The translations under genes were made by a program, and so were the position numbers. From Candidatus Neomicrothrix sp. UBA2131 (lineage in GTDB: Bacteria; Actinomycetota; Acidimicrobiia; Acidimicrobiales; MedAcidi-G1), in NCBI GenBank assembly GCA_002329075.1, contig DCXR01000007.1, forward strand, positions 17,791 through 35,528: 17,738 bases of DNA, written 5' to 3'. Shown here piece by piece: positions 14,606 to 17,738 of this stretch. Position 1 is the stretch's first letter; each line of letters opens with the position of its first letter. Below the pieces are notes generated by a model. The model had not been told where the DNA came from and did not search any database. It saw only the letters and a list, made by a program, of their open reading frames with translations.

Positions 14606-15576
14606 CCCTGCTCGTCCTCTGCGACCACGACCGGGGCGCCCTGGCCGATGCCTCTCTCGAGGCCCTCACCTTCGGCCGCGATCTGGCTGCCCGCTCAGGC
14701 GTTTCCTGCGATGCGGTGCTGATCGGAAGGGGCGCCGAAGAGGCAGTCGCACAGTTGGCTGCCCACGGCGCCGACGTCGTCCATCTGGCTTCGCACGACG
14801 TCCTCACCGACTTCGGGCCCGAGGCGTGGGGCGAGACGCTCGCACAACTGGTTGCCTCGACCGGGGCATCGATCGTCGCCGCCTGCGGCACCGATCGGGG
14901 CAACGAGGTCCTCGCCCAGGTGGCGGCCCGACTCGATGAGCCGTTCGTCGCCAACTGCCGAACAGTCGACCCCTCCGGCGACGCCTGGTCCATGACGCGG
15001 GTCCAGTGGGGGGGTTCCCTTCTGGAGGACGCGACCCTCACCGCCGGTCGCAAGATCGTCTCCGTGGCACACCATGCCGTCGAGGCAGCCCCGGCGCCGA
15101 CACCTGCCGCCGGGATCGTCGTCGAATTCTCACCAGACCTGGACGTATCGCTCGCCCGGACGGTCGTGACCGACCGGGTCGTGCTCACCCGGGGCATCAC
15201 ACTCTCGACCGCCCCCGTGGTGGTGGGCGGTGGTCGCGGCGTGGGATCTGCAGAGGCGTTCGCCCCGCTGGAGGATCTGGCAGCCGAACTCGGCGGCGTC
15301 GTCGGTTGCTCACGTGCGGTCACCAACAACGGCTGGCGGCCGCACTCCGATCAGGTCGGCCAGACCGGCACCCGGATCGCACCGCAGGTCTACATCGCCA
15401 GCGGCATCTCCGGTGCCATCCAGCACTGGGTGGGTGCGATGGCTTCCAAGCACATCCTGGCCATCAACACGGACCGCGAAGCCAACATCGTCACCAAGGC
15501 CGACTGGGCAGTGATCGGCGACCTGCACACGGTGATCCCGGCGATCACCGAGGAGGTCAGGCGCCGGAAGGGCTGA
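14602..15576 (+). CDS. etfA: Electron transfer flavoprotein, alpha subunit
   Basis: A 324-residue EtfA. The N-terminal half is the variable Rossmann-like domain. The C-terminal FAD domain carries GGGRGVG (209-215), CSRAVTNNGW (236-245), QVGQTGTRIAPQVYIASGIS (251-270), GAIQHWVGM-like 271-280 and INTDREANI (288-296), all typical FAD contacts. The start ATG shares ATGA with the etfB stop, so the subunits are translationally coupled. The last 20 bases overlap the 3' end of the convergent pabB-pabC gene, leaving no room for a terminator between the two transcripts. Confidence 0.96.
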   Translation: MTLLVLCDHDRGALADASLEALTFGRDLAARSGVSCDAVLIGRGAEEAVAQLAAHGADVVHLASHDVLTDFGPEAWGETLAQLVASTGASIVAACGTDRGNEVLAQVAARLDEPFVANCRTVDPSGDAWSMTRVQWGGSLLEDATLTAGRKIVSVAHHAVEAAPAPTPAAGIVVEFSPDLDVSLARTVVTDRVVLTRGITLSTAPVVVGGGRGVGSAEAFAPLEDLAAELGGVVGCSRAVTNNGWRPHSDQVGQTGTRIAPQVYIASGISGAIQHWVGAMASKHILAINTDREANIVTKADWAVIGDLHTVIPAITEEVRRRKG

Positions 15577-17329
15577 CCCAGGCGGCCATGGTGGCCTGGT
15601 CCACCTCGATCGGCACCCAGCCGCGTACGGAGTTGACCATCCACACGGCGTCGACACGGGGGAGGTCGTCGCGCCGGACGACGCGTTCCACGAGGTCCCC
15701 GGTGTCGAGCAGTTCCGCCCGCAGCGTCCCGGGCAGCAGACCGCAGGAGACAGGGGGTGTCACCAGGTCGCCGTCGAGTTCGATGACCAGGTTGCCCGTG
15801 GTGGTCTCGGTGAGTTCACCACGCTCGTTCCAGAGCACGACGTCGGGGGCATCCGGGAAGCGGTGCCGGGCCTTGTCATAGACCTCGCGGACGGTTGTCT
15901 TGTGGAAAAGGAACTCGTGTTCGCTGGGTACAGGCTCGATGTCGAGCGGCACCAACCACGGGGTATCGCCATTGTCAGGCTGATCCAGGACCTGGAGTCC
16001 CGCTGTGCCATCCGATGCAACCAGCAGCCGCAACCGTCTCGGACAGTCTGCCTCGACGCCATCGAGCAGGTCTTCGATCTCCAGGAGGTCGATGTCGATG
16101 TCGAAGTGGTCGGCCGATGATCCCAACCGTGCGAGGTGTCGCTCGCGGAGGTGGACTCCACCTTCGGGAGTCCAGGCCATGGTCTCCAGCAGGCGGAAGT
16201 CGGATCTGGCACGACCGAGGACGCGACTCTTGTGCTCGACCTCCCGCCACTCCTCGTGCGGATCGGAGTCCCACACGATGCCGCCGCCGACGCCGTACTC
16301 GGCCTGTCCCCGTTCCCGGTCCACCCAGACGGTGCGGATGGCGATGTTGAACTCCATGGAGCCGTCGGGTGCCAGGACTCCTATTGCTCCGGTGTAGATG
16401 CCGCGTCCGTCGCCCTCCAGCGCCTCGATGATCTCGGATGTGCGGACCTTGGGTGCGCCCGTGATCGAGGCGCCCGGAAAGAGAGCGTCGAAGACCTCAC
16501 AGAGGCCGGCATCCGAGTTGGCGACGACGGTGGAGGTCATGGTGTGGAGCGTCGGATAGGTCTCGACCGTGTAGAGGGCGGGCACCTTCACCGAACCCAG
16601 GTCGGCGATGCGGCTCAGGTCGTTGCGGACCATGTCCGTGATCATCGCGTTCTCGGCCAGGTCCTTCTCTGAACGGGAAAGGTGCAGGGCAGCCAGGGCG
16701 TCCCATTCAGGGTCCGGGTGGCGCCCGATGGTGCCCTTCATCGGCTTCGAGACGAACCGACGCCCCTTTCGCCGGACGAACAACTCGGGTGAAGCGGAGC
16801 ACACTGCCCTGTCGCCGAGGTCGAGGTAGGCGGCATGGTCCGCCTGCTGTGCCCGGACCAGGTCGGCGAACAGTCCGAGCGGGTCGCCGCTGAACGGGGA
16901 ACGCAACCGGATGGTGTAGTTCACCTGGTAGGTCTCCCCGGCGGCGATCAACTCCCGGATGGTCCGGATCGAAGTCAGGTAGGCGGGGTACGAGCGATTC
17001 GCCACCCAGGGGCCGACGTGGTAGCCACCGCTGACGCTGGGCCTGGTTGCGGGCAGCGGTGCCTCGAAGACCCCGAACGAGACCAGGGGCACCCGGCGGA
17101 CCCGAGCTGCGCGGACCGCCTCGTCGAAGGCCGGGCCGGCGTCGTATGAGACCATCCCGACGACCCAGAGCCCCGAGGCGGCTGCGCCTTCGGCGGCACG
17201 CATTGCGTCGGGGACCTCGTGCAATTCCTCGGCCACGATCGTGTCGAGGGGAGCATCGAAGGCCACCCACTGGCGCTCACCCCCGAGTTGATACTGGAGG
17301 AGCGCACGACGGACGCCCGACTGGTTCAC
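15557..17329 (-). CDS. pabB: Aminodeoxychorismate synthase component I fused to aminodeoxychorismate lyase (PabB-PabC)
   Basis: A 590-residue fusion. The chorismate-binding part (about 100-375) has AGETYQVNYTIR (130-141), PMKGTIGR (196-203) with the PabB-type Lys198 in P-x-KGT, and the FPGASITGAPK segment (284-294). From about 380 an aminotransferase class IV domain follows. HKTTVREVYDKAR (476-488) contains the likely PLP Lys477, and NERGELTETTTGNL (501-514) is the usual signature. It makes p-aminobenzoate from chorismate with a PabA amidotransferase encoded elsewhere. The GTG start at 17329 overlaps the DUF1015 stop by GTGA. As a folate biosynthesis gene it may be neighbourly housekeeping, or supply the THF-heavy pathway beside it. 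Confidence 0.93.
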   Translation of the reverse strand: MNQSGVRRALLQYQLGGERQWVAFDAPLDTIVAEELHEVPDAMRAAEGAAASGLWVVGMVSYDAGPAFDEAVRAARVRRVPLVSFGVFEAPLPATRPSVSGGYHVGPWVANRSYPAYLTSIRTIRELIAAGETYQVNYTIRLRSPFSGDPLGLFADLVRAQQADHAAYLDLGDRAVCSASPELFVRRKGRRFVSKPMKGTIGRHPDPEWDALAALHLSRSEKDLAENAMITDMVRNDLSRIADLGSVKVPALYTVETYPTLHTMTSTVVANSDAGLCEVFDALFPGASITGAPKVRTSEIIEALEGDGRGIYTGAIGVLAPDGSMEFNIAIRTVWVDRERGQAEYGVGGGIVWDSDPHEEWREVEHKSRVLGRARSDFRLLETMAWTPEGGVHLRERHLARLGSSADHFDIDIDLLEIEDLLDGVEADCPRRLRLLVASDGTAGLQVLDQPDNGDTPWLVPLDIEPVPSEHEFLFHKTTVREVYDKARHRFPDAPDVVLWNERGELTETTTGNLVIELDGDLVTPPVSCGLLPGTLRAELLDTGDLVERVVRRDDLPRVDAVWMVNSVRGWVPIEVDQATMAAWVSPSGA

Positions 17330-17738
17330 GATCCGGGTTCCAGGCGGGTGGATTGTTCGCGGTCGAGTCTGCGGATGAAGACCCCGGACCGGGGCTTGGG
17401 TTCGAAATACGAGGACTTGGGCGGCATGAGGTCGCCATCGTCGGCTACGTCCATGAGGTCGGTCACCGATGTGGGGTACAGCACGAAGCCGACGCGGTTG
17501 TCCTCGTCGCAGCGTTCGACCAGTTCACATATGCCGACGGGGTCGGGGACGTAGTCGATCATCGGGTCACTGCCCGGGTCTATGACTCCGAAGACAGGCC
17601 CCAGGATGCCGTCCTGGAGCCTCGACACGTCGAGGGAGTCCACGACACGATCGCCTGCGGCCTCGGGTAGTTCGAGGGTGTACCAGCCACCGCCCAGATA
17701 GATGCCGACAGAACCCGGGTACTGCGGTCGTGCGGCGT
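17326..17738 (-). CDS. DUF1015 family protein (5' part beyond the window)
   Basis: The visible C-terminal ~137 residues read through the right window edge with no start needed. Visible marks are GIYLGGGWYTLEL, DSLDVSRLQDGILGPVFGV, a VGFVLYPTSVTDLM segment and LMPPKSSYFEPKPRSG near the end, the DUF1015 C-terminal pattern. The last motif, MPPKSSYFEPK, is the clearest. The biochemical role is not established to my knowledge. The TGA stop overlaps the GTG start of pabB-pabC, indicating a shared transcript and probably coupled translation. Confidence 0.85.
   Translation of the reverse strand, partial: AARPQYPGSVGIYLGGGWYTLELPEAAGDRVVDSLDVSRLQDGILGPVFGVIDPGSDPMIDYVPDPVGICELVERCDEDNRVGFVLYPTSVTDLMDVADDGDLMPPKSSYFEPKPRSGVFIRRLDREQSTRLEPGS

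Noticed and set aside
15557..15576. Frameshift or assembly error at the etfA/pabB-pabC overlap
   Set aside because: Both proteins end in normal family-like C-termini at their own stops, so a genuine convergent overlap is simpler.
1..17738. Mobile elements, CRISPR arrays, tRNA or rRNA genes
   Set aside because: No transposase or integrase reading frame, no regularly spaced repeats and no tRNA-like cloverleaf or rRNA sequence was seen. Base composition and codon style are even throughout.

Overview
The window is high-GC DNA with dense, strand-segregated operons, frequent GTG starts and overlapping start/stop codons. It has no mobile elements, tRNAs, rRNAs or CRISPR arrays. The style, together with a fused PabB-PabC, a DUF1015 gene and an actinobacterial-type MetF, suggests an aerobic actinobacterium, possibly a marine Acidimicrobiia-like lineage. 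That assignment is inference, since no marker gene is present.

Left half (128-9189, all minus strand, read right to left). A catabolic methyl-transfer operon runs: corrinoid protein, DUF1638 protein, small 'virulence factor' family protein, methyl-THF:corrinoid methyltransferase (MtrH/AcsE type), ferredoxin-ASKHA corrinoid reactivase (RACo/RamA type), and an MttB-superfamily methyltransferase without pyrrolysine. After 175 bases come formate-THF ligase (fhs) and a MetF-type methylene-THF reductase. Together these could strip a methyl group from a quaternary amine, pass it through Co to THF, oxidise it and release formate with ATP formation. FolD is not in the window.

Centre and right (9399-15576, plus strand). 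A divergently transcribed IclR regulator is followed by an SDR dehydrogenase. Next is an operon of a dimethylglycine/sarcosine-dehydrogenase-like flavoprotein (FAD domain plus GcvT-like THF domain) with etfB and etfA. This branch could oxidatively demethylate the tertiary amine left by the methyltransferase, giving methylene-THF and reduced ETF. The overall picture is a betaine-type N-methyl compound catabolic island with a corrinoid step and a flavin step meeting at THF. Glycine betaine to dimethylglycine to sarcosine is the most economical guess at the substrate.

Far right (15557-17738, minus strand). A DUF1015 gene, cut by the window edge, overlaps the start of a pabB-pabC fusion that makes the p-aminobenzoate part of folate. 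Its 3' end overlaps that of etfA by 20 bases.

Regulation. The IclR/corrinoid-operon intergenic region and the leader of the dehydrogenase operon share a 15-base box (CTTCCCG-2-ATG-1-GG, 12/15 identical) embedded in inverted repeats. A second, weaker copy lies exactly 20 bases downstream in the dehydrogenase leader. This suggests one regulator, probably the IclR protein, controls both halves.
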